NCBI GenBank assembly: GCA_037179385.1
Contig: CM074188.1
Coordinates: forward strand, 20,353,318 to 20,417,317
Reading direction: 5' to 3'
From: Holothuria scabra
Lineage: Eukaryota > Echinodermata > Holothuroidea > Aspidochirotida > Holothuriidae
DNA: 64,000 nt
Below the pieces are notes generated by a model, which worked only from the letters and a program-made list of their open reading frames with translations, made no database searches and was not told the DNA's origin. This document shows positions 11,072 to 23,258 of this stretch, piece after piece (position 1 is the first letter of the stretch; every line of letters starts with the position of its first letter). The translations under genes were made by a program, and so were the position numbers.

Positions 11072-12066
11072 TATGCTTGCAGATGGAGATGCCAATTCGA
11101 CAAAATATTTAAATATTACTATCAATGGCAAGGCAAGCCTTTCCACTTTTTAGGCGAACAGTTCTAAATGTTTTGAAAATAATTATTGGTCCATCATTAG
11201 TCAAGTACTTCTTCCATTATGCGCACCTATTTAGTGCGCATTTTTGCCGGATAATTTCCAGCTTAGGTTTGTAAATATTTTTAGTAAAGAAATACGGTAA
11301 ATGTCCAACCGCATATAAACTTTTTGTCAGTCTTTGAAAGGTACGTTAAATAATTCATCAGTGAAGTACGGTTAGGCTAAAAAATAGCCACGTCACTTTA
11401 TTTCTCTAACTTTGGTGTATTCTCCAACCTTCTACCCCCTTTGTGCAAAGTGACCTATAGCTTAGGGTTGACCATCCTTGAGCTTGTCACCCCATCAAAT
11501 TTTATCATTTCCTTTTCCTCTGCACATTTTAAATACTTTTCTAATCTCACATTAGCACTTTCTTAGCCCCAAGAAAGTACTGGTATATGCTCCTCAGTCC
11601 TTTACGAAGGATTATATATGGACCAATAGACCCACCCCACGGCTTTTTCACGCCTGCTCTTTCGCATGAAGACTATTGTAACTTGGCAATAGCAAAGAGG
11701 GTATAAGACAAGGCCCCCCCCCCTCCCTTCTGATGTTTTCAGAATTCCTACTTATTTGTACTGCAGTGCAGCTTTTTTCTTCATTTCCATTCTATTAATA
11801 CTCCATTGAAAAAAGAGCAAAATAAGGCTATACAAAGGCAAGGTATTAAAGCTACTAAGAAGAGGTATTAAACAAAACAAAAATCAATACCGAGTCTGGG
11901 GAGCAGAAACAAAGTGACTCTACAATCAGTAAGAACTACATAGAATTGAACCCAGCCACTCCCCCACCCACCCGCCCGCCCACCACTCCACCCTAAACCT
12001 AAGCCAAACCTCTAAAAACCCTGACACGCAAGAAAATCCAATCATGAAGGACATTACAGCAGAAAA
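9475..12066. other. Mostly unique sequence; no gene seen
   Basis: This contains several TGACGTCA-like motifs (about 9936-10010), a hAT-like right end GCGCCACTG near 10381-10389, a 31-bp A run (11037-11067) and a C tract near 11715. No coding exon could be supported. The AACC- and CACC-rich stretch at 11940-12020 produces low-complexity open frames only. Confidence 0.5.
11037..11067. repeat. A31 homopolymer
   Basis: Thirty-one consecutive A residues. It may be the tail of a retroposed sequence, but no SINE body with polymerase III boxes was recognised upstream. Confidence 0.9.
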
Positions 12067-12910
12067 ATGTTCTAAAAATACACGTTCATGTACTAAAATT
12101 ACACGTTCATGTACCAAAAATATACGATGATGTACTAACTTCATATGATCATGATGTAAATTTACACCATCATGTACTAAAACCATAAGTTCATCATGTT
12201 AGATGTTACGTTGTACATGTAAAATCACACGTTGTACATCTAAAAACACACGTTGTACATGTAAAAACGTAAGATGATCATGTTATTATTGTCTCTTCCG
12301 CACGCCATACAGAGTGAGCCTTTCGGTGTACCAGAAGTCCGCCAAAAGGCTCACCGAATGTGATGTAGTAAAAGTACACGTTCATGTACTAACTGCTTAC
12401 GATCATGTACTGATTTCATACGTTCATGTACTGTTTGCTTACGTACATGTACTGATTTCATACGATCATGTACTGACATTTAGTACATGATCGTAAGAAA
12501 TCAGTACATGATCGTATGAAATCAGTACATCAACGTAAGCAAACAGTACATGAACGTATGAAATCAGTACATGATCGTAAGCAGTTAGTACATGAACGTG
12601 TACTTTTACTACATCACATTCGGTGAGCCTTTTGGCGAACTTCTGGTACGCCGAAAGGCTCACTCGGTATGGCGTGCGGAATAGTCAATAATAACATGAT
12701 CATCTTACGTTTTTACATGTACAACGTGTGTTTTTAGATGTACAACGTTTGATTTTACATGTACAACGTAACATTTAACATGATGAACTTATGGTTTTAG
12801 TACATGATGGTGTACATTTACATCATGATCATATGAAGTTAGTACATCATCGTATATTTTTGTTACATGAACGTGTAATTTTAGTACATGAACGTGTATT
12901 TTTAGAACAT
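12067..12910. repeat. 844-bp palindrome of 21-bp repeat arrays
   Basis: Sequence left of about 12478 is the near-perfect reverse complement of sequence to the right, with arms of about 410-430 bp; the right arm has one extra unit of roughly 20 bp. The arms are tandem 21-bp units such as CAGTACATGATCGTATGAAAT and ATTTTAGTACATGAACGTGTA. The arrays are interrupted symmetrically by a 42-43 bp internal hairpin (12314-12355 and 12622-12664) with stem GTGAGCC...GGCTCAC. A third copy of half this spacer starts at about 12921. Because 21 is divisible by 3, frames stay open through the arrays and translate as 7-residue repeats such as SYDHVLI on the minus strand. No target duplication is visible. Confidence 0.85.
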
Positions 12911-13215
12911 CATCATATTTGGTGAGCCTTTTGGCGTGCCATATGGAAGTCTTTGCAACTAACCGCAAGCATAACAACAACCCGGTCTCATGAAACCAAA
13001 CATGCTCGGTGGCGTGAAACTGAAACGTGCAACTGACAACTTTAGCGGCCGGGACTTCTAAAATGAAGCCCGTGACGATCAATTAATTGAAATGTGGAGA
13101 ACGTACAGTATCCTTGTATCTTCGACATAACAGATAAGAAGTATATAAAACGTCATAATTTTCGGGGATTCGCTCTTAGATCTGCTACTGGTTGCTTAGT
13201 GTGGACACCTTGTTC

Positions 13216-13464
13216 TTAACTCTTTACCCTGTTTGGGTCTTTTTGGACCCAGACGGAGAGCGCGGCTGTCACCTATCTTTATTGTTTCACGCGTATCTCG
13301 AAACTGCGAGTAGCTACCCGAAAAAACAACGAGAGAGACAATAGTTTAAGGTCACGGGGTCAATGTCCTACGGAAGCTGATGTGGGGCGTGCTATGTGCG
13401 CTTTTCGGCCCACTCCCGAGGCGCGCAAATATGCTCCGATTGGAGCACAACGGTAAAGGGTTAA
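13216..13464. mobile_element. piggyBac-like TTAA MITE, intact copy
   Basis: It is bounded by TTAA on both sides (13216-13219 and 13461-13464), with ends CTCTTTACCCTG and CAACGGTAAAGGG. The interior carries the GGGTCTTTTTGGACCC dyad and a central GGTCACGGGGTCAATG that is the intact version of the site broken in the copy at 4863-7756. It is 249 bp with no coding capacity. Confidence 0.82.
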
Positions 13465-15475
13465 AATTGCTTCGCACAATCTAGCCGTCAGTCACTCAGC
13501 GCGACAAGACATTGTCGTCACTTTATGTCGCGTCGAATTGTGAAAACGGTACTTGCAGCGGATCCCTTGAGCTTCATTCTAGAAGTTAGTCAATAAGTCA
13601 ATGTTGCCAGTTACACGTTTTAGTCTCATGAGACCAAACAGTTTGGTCGCATAAGACTGGCTGTAACTAATTGTAAAGGGGTGCAAAAACAACCTTACCT
13701 CTGTTTGTAAGGAGACGCGTCGTATGGATTCGAGTTGGGGGGGGGGGGGGGACAGGGTGTAAGTGGCCCCGAATGAATTACATCAAGGTTTTGTAATCTC
13801 TGGGCCTATGGTATAAGGTGAATTATAAGTGCCAAACCTTACTTGGGAATAGTACTTCGAAAATAATAAAGTGCCATAAAGACAAAAGTGAATGGAGACG
13901 TTTTACCTACTGAGATGCGTGACTGTGTTCATAAGTACATCCAACTATCCAAAAGTCTAAAAATTTAAACTTGCCTAATACTTTAGTGAGATTTCCCCCC
14001 AGTATTTCCACTTCGTTTATGTTTACTCAATAACAAAGCGAAAAGCTTTATCAATTTTATCATACAGACATTACCCCAAGGCAGTAAATAAGGTTCCGCT
14101 CAATTTAAGTTACGATTGAATGAAACTCACTATCCGCGCTATCTCGATCTGTCAAATGTCGTAGGCAGACTGCAGCCACCGAAGATTTTCTTTGCTTTCC
14201 CCTGTGATGATATTTATCAGATTGCTTCTTGAGTTCTTGATTTCCAACGGAATGAGAAATGAATAACTCATGGTTCATATATTCTGTTTGAACTGAAGAT
14301 TCAGTCAGTCTGAGTAGTCAGGAGACTTGAACTTTTCTTTAAGGTAAGATTCTTGATTGTTACTGTACAAGTACTTTGGCAGTTTAGATACATCTTCGTT
14401 GCTCAGTCACTGATACGTATAATAATTATGGTTTTTATGCTTTTAAGGTAATTTGAAACACTTCACTTCACGGTTTGAAATCATTATGAAGTACGCCGAG
14501 ACTACGTGATCGTTTTATGCATGCTAATGAACCGATACTTAATACTCAGAGTAACACTTGACGAACATTCAAATATTGCATAACTTGTAATACATACTAG
14601 AAATATGGAAAGGATTGTTGATGGGTTAGCGTCTCGAGCACGCAGACGGTTAAACGCCGTAGGTTGGTTTATTCTAATCGTTTCCTGTTGGCACCATTAG
14701 TGTTATATACGATATTGAATGACAATGGTAAAGCGTCAAGAAAGGACAGATACAGACAGACTATTAAGTGTAGGATACCAGAACACTTAAAAGACATTAG
14801 TGAATCATTAATGGTTTAGATAAATCGTGACGTTTACAGGAATGACAAAAGATTAACAGAGGAGTTGACAAAAATACCAGTATCTTGTTCGTTTTGCTCT
14901 CCTTGGGCAAAATATCTTGCGTGGAGTAACTTCAAGGTAAAGGATGCTTTACTCCTGAATGAGTAAGAAAAAGGAGATTTAAAAGAAATAATCTTTACAT
15001 TTTGACAAATTAAGTGTTATGATGCCTAAGTATAGTACGTTGATGTGCCGTTTGGGATGTAAATTTCAAGCTTTTCCAAGAGTACAGTGTTGATGGTTAT
15101 TCACGTTTTGTGATAGCATTACACATCCGGTGTGCACGAAGACTTTTCATTAACTGTGGGACAAATTGAATGAAAAAAGGGATATAATTCTGAGCTTAAA
15201 AGTGGTAAAACATTTTTACTTCATATAAATTCAATTGGTAAAGATTTTCTTGTACTCTGTTCTCTAGTTTTGACAAGGCCTACACTTTTTGCACTCGTAA
15301 AACGCAGGTCACTCTTTATTGGGCCTAGGACTATTCTAGCATAGACATATAGGAAGACATGGGTAGTGATTCCCGGGCAACACTCATGCGGGACCCTTAC
15401 CAAGGGTACCGTACGGGCCAGTATATATTGCCCCATTAGGCCTACATTGTGCACACAAGATTTTTACAGAGCCCG
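13465..15475. other. No gene supported
   Basis: Unique-looking sequence. A G run lies at about 13737-13750. An imperfect dyad at about 13610-13670 pairs CCAGTTACACG...GTCTCATGAGACC with GGTCGCATAAGACTGGCTGTAAC. A possible splice donor (CTTTAAG then GTAAGATTC) lies at 14343, but no start codon or downstream exon could be tied to it. Confidence 0.4.
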
Positions 15476-15719
15476 TACACTCTGAAAAAGTTGATTAAAA
15501 ATTCACCTGAAATTGGGAAAAGTTTTCCCCAATATGTGTTGTTTATTTGGTTACCCCACAGGCTGGTTACCCAATTAAAAAACTAAAAAAAAAAAAAACA
15601 TTAAAAAACCTCTTGGATAACCCATTAATCAACAATTTTCGGGAAAAATTTAAGCAATTATGATTTAACAAACGTGACCAGTGTTGGTAAGTTTTTTAAC
15701 CAACTTTTTTTAGAGTGTA
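15476..15719. mobile_element. MITE with TACACTCT ends
   Basis: The left end TACACTCTGAAAAAGTTG pairs with the right end CAACTTTTTTTAGAGTGTA as terminal inverted repeats of about 30 bp with few mismatches. The interior is A/T-rich with an A-run and GGTTACCC words. TSD length cannot be decided. It is 244 bp and non-coding. Confidence 0.7.
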
Positions 15720-18116
15720 TGGAACAATTCATTTGACCCATACGGGATAGTTCTGGAAGGAACTGGGACCCATGTGGCCTACCGATAGGCCTGTCTGAGT
15801 AAGACATGCTGTTGTCCATGTATTAGCCAGAACTTAGAAAAACCCAATCACAACTAGTGATCCTCTTAACACATTGCAGCTCGACTGTACCTGCAGAAAT
15901 GTACCTCATCTTGACTTTTGAAAAAGTAAGTCCCCCTATATATGACACAGTGAAGCTGTGCTGGGCCAATGGGCGACTTCCAAACAAATTAATAAGATAA
16001 AATGATCGGTTTTCCCGAATTATCATATGTAAATCCGATAAAACAGGTAATGGGGAATACCTGCCATGAGGTTACGGTACCTCCACAACCCTTCCCAGTG
16101 AATGCCCACAAGAATTGGTGGCCTGGTGCTTACCGTATGGTTTGCTGGCTCAATAAACGAACCTGCAAGCAGTTCTCGCGTTTTCCCGTGTGGCAAAACT
16201 GCCAACATGAGACCGCTTAAGAAACACAAATGGGTCAACTGCATATGGACTGTGGAATTTATGGGCCTTTTAGATGGGGCTAGCACATGTACAGATGGCC
16301 AAGGTTAATTCAATATCTGGAACCGTGTAGGTTTGTTACCTAGCTAGGCTTAAGAGTCCCGCATTAAAAGTCCAGTGGGTAAAATATGCAAAAACTCCAC
16401 ATTTCACCACTCTTTCAAATCTGCCAATGGTTCAAATAATATTTCAAAGTCTTTACACGGGTGGGTCTCCCGTACATGTCAAAGGGTTGAAAAAGCTGTA
16501 TCTTACTTCTTTAAATGAGCTTTTTAATCAATCACCATGCAAATCAAAAGGGGACGTCAGTCTATAATTGGAACACTTAGTCTCCAGCCCATCATGGCTA
16601 TGAGACCGTGTGCTGTAATAGACTCGTTCCATTTAGAAAAGAGAAATGTCCATGTAACAAACCCTGCCGTCCTGGAATGACGGATGGACACCTAGCCAAT
16701 CAATAGAGTCGCGACCAAGGATGACTTAGGTCCCCAAACTTACGTCAGACCCTCTTCCCCGGGGCCAAATTCAAGGTTATGTGCTAAATGTCAGTTGCAC
16801 TTTGGGGTTGCCCCCCTCAAAATGCGCTCTTCGTCCAGTTGTGAATGTCTAGCTAACGTCACTGCGTCAGTAAAAGCAAGGCTATTTGACATTCGGGTTG
16901 CCCTCTGGGGGTTGGGGTTCCGGAGACCGAGATTACATGCTGGATAGGTTAAGGTAACTGATATTCCCATATCATCAATGTTAAAAGTGTACCTAAACTT
17001 GACCGATTACCGGTCCTGGAAATTGCCTGGACAAGATTACGTACTACGTTGCTGTAGACTATGTAATAAACACTCAGAGTATTCATTTGCCGTCATTCCG
17101 TCATAGATTCCGTCAATACTCTCTTGGTTAACGTAACGGACAACTTTCCATGACTGGGCGCTGTATCCGTTCCTGTAATACCAATTAAACGTAACTTCAT
17201 TTAAATCTCTCCCTCACAGTGCGCATGAGACAGGGAGAGCATGAGAGAGAGCCGACAAATTGACAAATGCAGACATTTTGCACTAATAGTCTCCTTTCTG
17301 TAACTTTGCACTAAAAACCTTTTGAATAAATCGTCGATCGTGACGTCAAGATTAAGACTCGAGTAACACTTCAGATCGGAGATTTGGAAGTCAAATGCTC
17401 CCATAAAATTTTTACAATTGCGTGAAATAACCGCTTTCCGGGAAAAATTGATTTCCATGCGATCAAGGAAACGTCTTGCTATAGGTATTGCTATTTTCAA
17501 ATATCTCCCAGGATGCATTGCGATCCTTGTGCAAACTCATCAGAGACGAACGTTCAAAACAATCTTGCAATTGGTATCGATTTTAGGAAAGAGAAAATGG
17601 ACACATTTAAAATCTTTGTTGCTGGGGGAATAAAAAATCTCCATCATCTTCCGTTGTTCACCGCGCCGTTTGTAAGCATCCAAATTGCGGGGTTAGCAAT
17701 TTTGCTTTACCCGTTATCCAATGTATGTATTAATGTATAGACTCGACACAGCCGCAAGTTTTGTGCACTTTTCAACATAAAGATGTGTAAGTGGATCGTA
17801 ATAGCACTTTTGTTTGTTAATACTTTGTCGGAGGTCTGTGTGGTTTAGCTCTTAGTATCGGAATTAACTATCATTTCATATTTGAAAACACACACGTTAA
17901 TTTAACAAAGCAACGACCTTGGAAAGCCGACTCTAAATGCTCATTAATATTCATACCGTTCAGACAGGAAAATTTTCGCCCGATCTGGGGAATAATTTTT
18001 CCCCCGGAGGCGGCCATCTCTCGAACTGTTCTAAAAATGTTTTCCCCCAAATTATCACTTAGTAGTCATAAAATAATACAATACCCCTGAATGTATCATA
18101 ATAGCTAGATGGTACC
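15720..18116. other. No gene seen
   Basis: Apparently unique sequence. Open frames at 16002-16308 overlap on both strands without splice-site support, and those at 17201-17740 look random. The flanks of the preceding MITE contain GGGACCC and GGGCCAGTATAT words like those in the palindromic element at 49760-52915, which may indicate an older related repeat. Confidence 0.4.
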
Positions 18117-18560
18117 CCAGCTAACAACAAAACGTTTCCTGAACGTTCTTCAAACGTAACCACTTTCGTTTCGCAAACGTCTAGAACTACGTTTAAAAGA
18201 CGTGATTTTGTGGACTTTTCATACGTTTTCAAAACGTTTTTTAGAGACGTTCTCAAAACGTTATTCAGACGTAGAAAACGTTTATAAAACCTTTGCTGGT
18301 CCGTACGGAAAACGTCTGGGACGTAAGTAAAAGGTACAGGACGTCCAGGAAACGTTTTAGGGACGTACAAAAATCACCCAGGACATCCACAGAGCGTACT
18401 AGAGACGTACATAAAGCGTCCCTGACGTCTCGAAAACGCTTTATAGGGCTGTAGGGAAAGCGTCTTCTATCTTCAGAAAAAATTTAGGGAAGTACGAAAA
18501 TTATACAGGAACGTTTCAGAGGCGAATAAAGTGTATCGTATCTAGGAAAAAATGTCAGGG
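18117..18560. mobile_element. AACGTT-rich transposon end, left-facing terminus
   Basis: It begins CCCAGCTAACAACAAAACGT and continues for about 440 bp with dense, irregular AACGTTT, GACGT and AAACGTCT words. The same terminus occurs in reverse complement at 28140-28493, where it ends GTTAGCTGGG. The two face each other across 10.4 kb. They may be the two ends of one element, or two short elements that each lost one end. No flanking TSD matches between the outer sides. The superfamily is not identifiable from these ends alone. Confidence 0.6.
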
Positions 18561-20043
18561 AAACTTCGATGACGTCAAAATATCTCAGGTGCTTACGGAT
18601 TTAAATTTACGTACCTAAACCAAAGTAAATGAAAGGTGAATATTGCTTATGTATCCCTCAACCATGAGATAGACCATTGTGAAGTTGGGCTGTTTTATGG
18701 TCATCTGATTAGGACCATAAGTACTAACAAATGAAATTTGCTGGGAGAGGAAGGGAAATTTCACTTAACTTTAAAGACAAACATAAGGCTAATGAAAGAA
18801 AAAAAAAGATATAATTGGTTTTTCATTTTCTTGACCTACCGTATGTAACTGTTATCATACTATCTTTAATAAAGTGATCACAAAAAGACTATTCTTAACT
18901 TCTTAGTGCTGGCAAGGAAGTATGTCAAAGGATCATACAGCTCTAAATCTGCACATATACACACTGAAAGCATCATTGCTGTGATTAATGTTTGCACAAG
19001 GTACCACTTAATGATATATGGTACAGTTGAATTTTACATCCAGTATACACTTACTGTACATCACTCTGCATGACAAAGAAATAGAGCCTGGGCGACGACA
19101 AAGAAAACCAAGCTAATAACAGTTAATGCTTATAGAGCAATAAAATTCCTATCAAAGCTGATATTTGAGAAATCTAAATTGCATAATACTTAATTTGTAG
19201 AAATGGTCGTTTCGTGCTGCTGTTAGACCTACTTTTGTACGTATAAATTATTACTGTAAACAGAATGGTTTAGAGGAATTTCAAAACTGAAAGCAATATA
19301 GATATTATATAAAGCCTTGCAGACAAAAACTACAAATTTTAAGCCCGAGGCTGTTAAATGCTGAGCACAGATCAGCAGCGATTTTTAATACAAAAGTATT
19401 ACAGCTTAGTTTTGCAACTGCATGCAACAGGAAAGCCCATGAAAAGGCAGTAATGTAAGCATTAGAAACTTTGGAATGAAAAAAATTAAGTTAACTTCAT
19501 AGATGTGCATGGTTTGTAGTAAACATCGCTTGGAAAATCTTGAGAAAAAATCTGAGAAAAACTTGAACCATACTCATGTACAGTGAAATATAAGGTGGTA
19601 TACAACAGGAACCAAAATATCATTTGATACTGTACTTCAATATCAAAATGAAAGGGGGTGGTACTACAGTATACTCATAATGGCAGCTTTATTTTAGTGG
19701 CGAGTTGAAATGTTGACAATTTTTTCTTAGATCAATCATTTACACCACCAACTGAGTTTCAGTTAGAGCCAAATGGCTTTACTGGGAAGAACAGCTCAAA
19801 TTAACATGCTTTGAAACTGATATCAAATCACAACAACAAAGTGATCGCTTAAAAACTGCTCCTCTTGAACAAAGACCTGCATGGTCAAATGCTATATACT
19901 GTAATTGGCAGGGAATTCATTGGGACATAAAAATCCTTGTTTAACAAAAGGTAAAAGTGAATTTTGTCAAGTTTGTTACTTTCTTTTTTACTTAATATGC
20001 ACAGATCACAGTTTATCGAACACATAAACTCGTAAAGATTTAT
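18561..20043. other. No gene seen
   Basis: AT-rich unique sequence lying downstream of the minus-strand gene. It could include long 3-prime transcribed sequence of that gene, but no polyadenylation site could be assigned. Confidence 0.35.
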
Positions 20044-20302
20044 TTAACCCTTTACCGTTGTGCTCCGAACAAGGCATATTTGCATGCCTCGGGACTGGGT
20101 GGAAAAGCAGACGGAGCCCGCCCCGCATCGGCTCCCGTAGGCCATTGACCCCGTGACCTCAAACTATTGTCTCTCTCGTTGTTGTGGCCCAATTTTCGGG
20201 TAGCTACTCGCAGTTTCGAGCTCTGCGCGAAACAGTAAAGACGGGTGACAGCCGAGCTCTCCGCATGGGTCCGAAAGGACCCAAACAACGGTAAAGGGTT
20301 AA
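20044..20302. mobile_element. piggyBac-like TTAA MITE, intact inverted copy
   Basis: It is flanked by TTAA at 20044-20047 and 20299-20302, with ends CCCTTTACCGTTGT and ACAACGGTAAAGGG. It lies in the opposite orientation to the copies at 4863-7756 and 13216-13464. The central site GGCCATTGACCCCGTGACC corresponds to the hAT insertion point in the first copy. It is 259 bp and non-coding. Confidence 0.85.
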
Positions 20303-22097
20303 AACTCCGAAGCAAGACTGGTGTAAACAAAGAATCAAGGTTAACAACTTCTTACAGTATTGAATAGATTGGTAAAGATTCATTTACAACACTTTCAAGT
20401 AAGACTGGTGCAAACAAAAAATCAAGATTTACGACTTACAACATTGAATAGATTGTTACTCATTCATTAATAACACTCTCAAGCAAGACTGGTGTACAAA
20501 AAGAATCACGATTTGCAACAACTTAAAAGTATTGAAGAGATGGCCAACTCACGCACATATATATTGTACAAATCACACCGAATAGAGACCAAACAATGTA
20601 CTATTTTCCAAATAAGGGTCAATTGAATTGACCCATAAGGAGCTTGCTAGGAAATCCCATCTACTCTTGAGATTTTGATGTATAAATACACCTGGCAAGT
20701 ACCAACAATAATCTTAGCAATCATGATGTTATAATTTTAACAGAATGTTGGAGGTTTGAGAGACAGACAGTTGCCAAAGGCAATACCAAGGATGAAAAAC
20801 CTTCATAAAAAATTGAAGGTCCTGACACAATCTCTCAAAAAAGCATAATTCCGCAGTCCGGAAAAATTCCTCAGAACTTCAAGACTAAAGAAAAGTCCAG
20901 ACACTTTTTTAAAGTGTACCACCAATTCTATGTAACTTAATTCTGGTATATTGTGCATAGAAATCCAATGCAAACATCATTTCTCTAAGTGAATTGGTTT
21001 TAGCAAGGTTATTAAATGTTTATTCATATGAGATACATTGCTATGATTCTACAACAGTACAGTACACAGTCACAGGAGTCAATGTAATTTGGCACTGGTA
21101 TTGTATCCTCCATGGTACCATTATGTATACATACACACACAGTGCAGCCACTTAATACGAACAACTAACTGTAGCACACAGCCATGAGGAAAGACAGTTC
21201 GATATTTTTTAACCAAAGACTTTGGTTAAAATGAGAGTAGCATGCTGCCCATGATGAAGACTTCCATCTGCAATAGAATCGCCTTGGCAGACATAATAAG
21301 CCTACCGTTTTGTTTCTGGTTTGAACAACTTTGTGGTCAACTTTGCAATGCAAAGATTAAGAGTCATTTAGCAACACCTACTTCAGGAATAGAACAATTG
21401 TGGTGAGTCACCGTGAGTGCTCTTGAATATTAAGGCCATCAAAGTTTGGGCTCATTGAAAGGATTTTTTACTATCAGTGGCAGGGTCTGAGGGGGCAGCT
21501 GCCCCAGAGCGGCTACGCAGGCTAGACCTATGGTGACAATATTACCATTCCATCATAAATCAATTATCAGTAGCAACTGAAAAGTCTGTTGGTCTGATGA
21601 TGGGTCTCAGATAAGACATGATACCATAGTCACTCGAAAATAATTTAGTTCAGAGTCCTGGTTCATAAATATCTGCAAAAACAACAATATAATTACATTA
21701 CATGTATTTCTCAGTGAAAGAAGTATAGACACAATATTTTTGATCACAGAAAATGACCTTAAATAAAGTACAATGTGCACTGACATTTGGCTTGGTTCTT
21801 AAGGCGCACCTCTGGAAATACAAAAGCATTTGTTCCAACAGGGAGGGTGCCTCCTCCCCTTGAAAATTTTCATGGAGTCTCGATAAACAGTAAATTGTGC
21901 GCAATTTTAAAAATGACAAAATTAGTAAGTTTCTTTACGGTGGTATAATGAGGTCTAATAATACTTCTTGTTATTCAGCAATGCTTTTTAAAAATTGTCT
22001 GAGAAGCATCCCACGTACAACCTGTGGTGTTTATTGATACCCCCTAGGGTTACTAGTCTACGGGGTACTAGTATCCCTGGTTGGACACCAGGGCATT

Positions 22098-22368
22098 AAA
22101 GTGTACCTAAAAAGAAATTCAAAAATATATGTATTAAACAGCATGAAAAAATTCTAACAGTTCAACTCCTATCTTCATACAACAGGACATTTTTGAACCG
22201 AGATGTAAAATGTGGAAAGTAATTTGTAAACTTTTTAAAGCAAATTACTGTAGTCCATTGTGCAATAATGTGCAACTTTCTTGTTGTTCCACTCACATGA
22301 CCTTCTTTGTTTCCCTTAAATATTAAAAATGTTTTATGACCTTGAACATTTCCTGTTCGCTTGCACAG
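22098..22368. repeat. Dispersed repeat, copy 1 of 2
   Basis: About 270 bp collinear with 61775-62030 in the same orientation. Shared stretches include AAAGTRTACCT, GAAATTCAAAAATRTAT, ATTAAAAATGTTT and TGACCTTGAA. Identity is moderate, so it is an old interspersed element. No terminal repeats or coding region were seen. Confidence 0.65.
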
Positions 22369-23176
22369 CATGTTGCACGGAGAGGGCTTAATTAATAATA
22401 CTGTACATTAACCCATAGGAGTAAGAGTACCAGCACACCTTGGCATAAGGTGCAGTAACTTTCAGAAAAAACAAAAATACAAAATACTGTAATTTGAGTA
22501 GTATAACAATTACTGTACTGTACATCACAAATTATTGCACAATGTGTCATTTTAATTTAAGGGAGAAAAACTTCAACACTTCATACCTCAGATAAGGAAT
22601 ATCTTAGAAAGATTGGAGTTGGACTGTTAACCTTCATATTTCATGCGATTTAATATAAATTTTCAATTTTTTTTGACTTGAGATACACTTTAAAGAGAAA
22701 CTTTCCTTCAGTTCCTACATACAGTATAAAATTTTCTCAAGACACCAGACATAATCAATAAGGTAGAAACATTTTAGTGTTAATTCATATTGATCATCAG
22801 GATGTTTACCATTTCTTTACAATTTAGACCAATTTCTGTTCCTAACGCTTAACTAATTTATAATGTATTATGACACCATGGGACACCATGTGACCTCTGA
22901 GTACATTGTAAACACTTGCCAACAGATTCAAATCAGAGTTTGAAAAACAGGGAAATAAACAAACCATGGTCTAGACTGGGCAAAGGACAGGAAATTGGTT
23001 AGTAGGAAATTCACCTTTTGGCTTGATTTTACTAAATTAGCTGCTCTCAAATCCTCACTTTAATCTCAAAATGGAGTTTAAGAAATGAAGGAACTTACTC
23101 AAAATGATCTTGAAAATGGTGCTTGCCATCAGACCCCTCTTCTCTCTTCTACAGTTCAGTACAGTAGCACACAAAT

Positions 23177-23258
23177 TCAAATGATCAATCGATCATACTG
23201 TAGGAAGTTGGTTCTAAGGTGATGTACCACCCTCCGCATGTTGTCATTCAGGTGGCTC
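23177..23258 (-). CDS. Terminal coding exon of the minus-strand gene
   Basis: The exon is preceded on the minus strand by a pyrimidine-rich tract ending TTTTCCCAG. Its first base completes a proline codon begun in the previous exon, then the frame reads SHLNDNMRRVVHHLRTNF and ends ...QYDRLII before TGA at 23179-23177. An alternative 50-nt exon at 23099-23148 has a GTAAGTT donor and is also phase-compatible, but its acceptor is weaker. Confidence 0.5.

Noticed and set aside
12466..12663. 65-codon minus-strand frame with 7-residue repeats as a possible repeat protein
   Set aside because: It spans the palindrome centre and follows from a 21-bp repeat period; equally open frames appear in the other arrays. 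Kept as part of the palindrome finding only.
12067..12910. CRISPR-like array
   Set aside because: Units are contiguous 21-bp tandem repeats without unique spacers, and the sequence is eukaryotic.
21474..21524. Very short hAT-like pair CAGTGGCAGGG...GCGGCTACGCAG
   Set aside because: The ends are only about 50 bp apart and no target duplication is visible.
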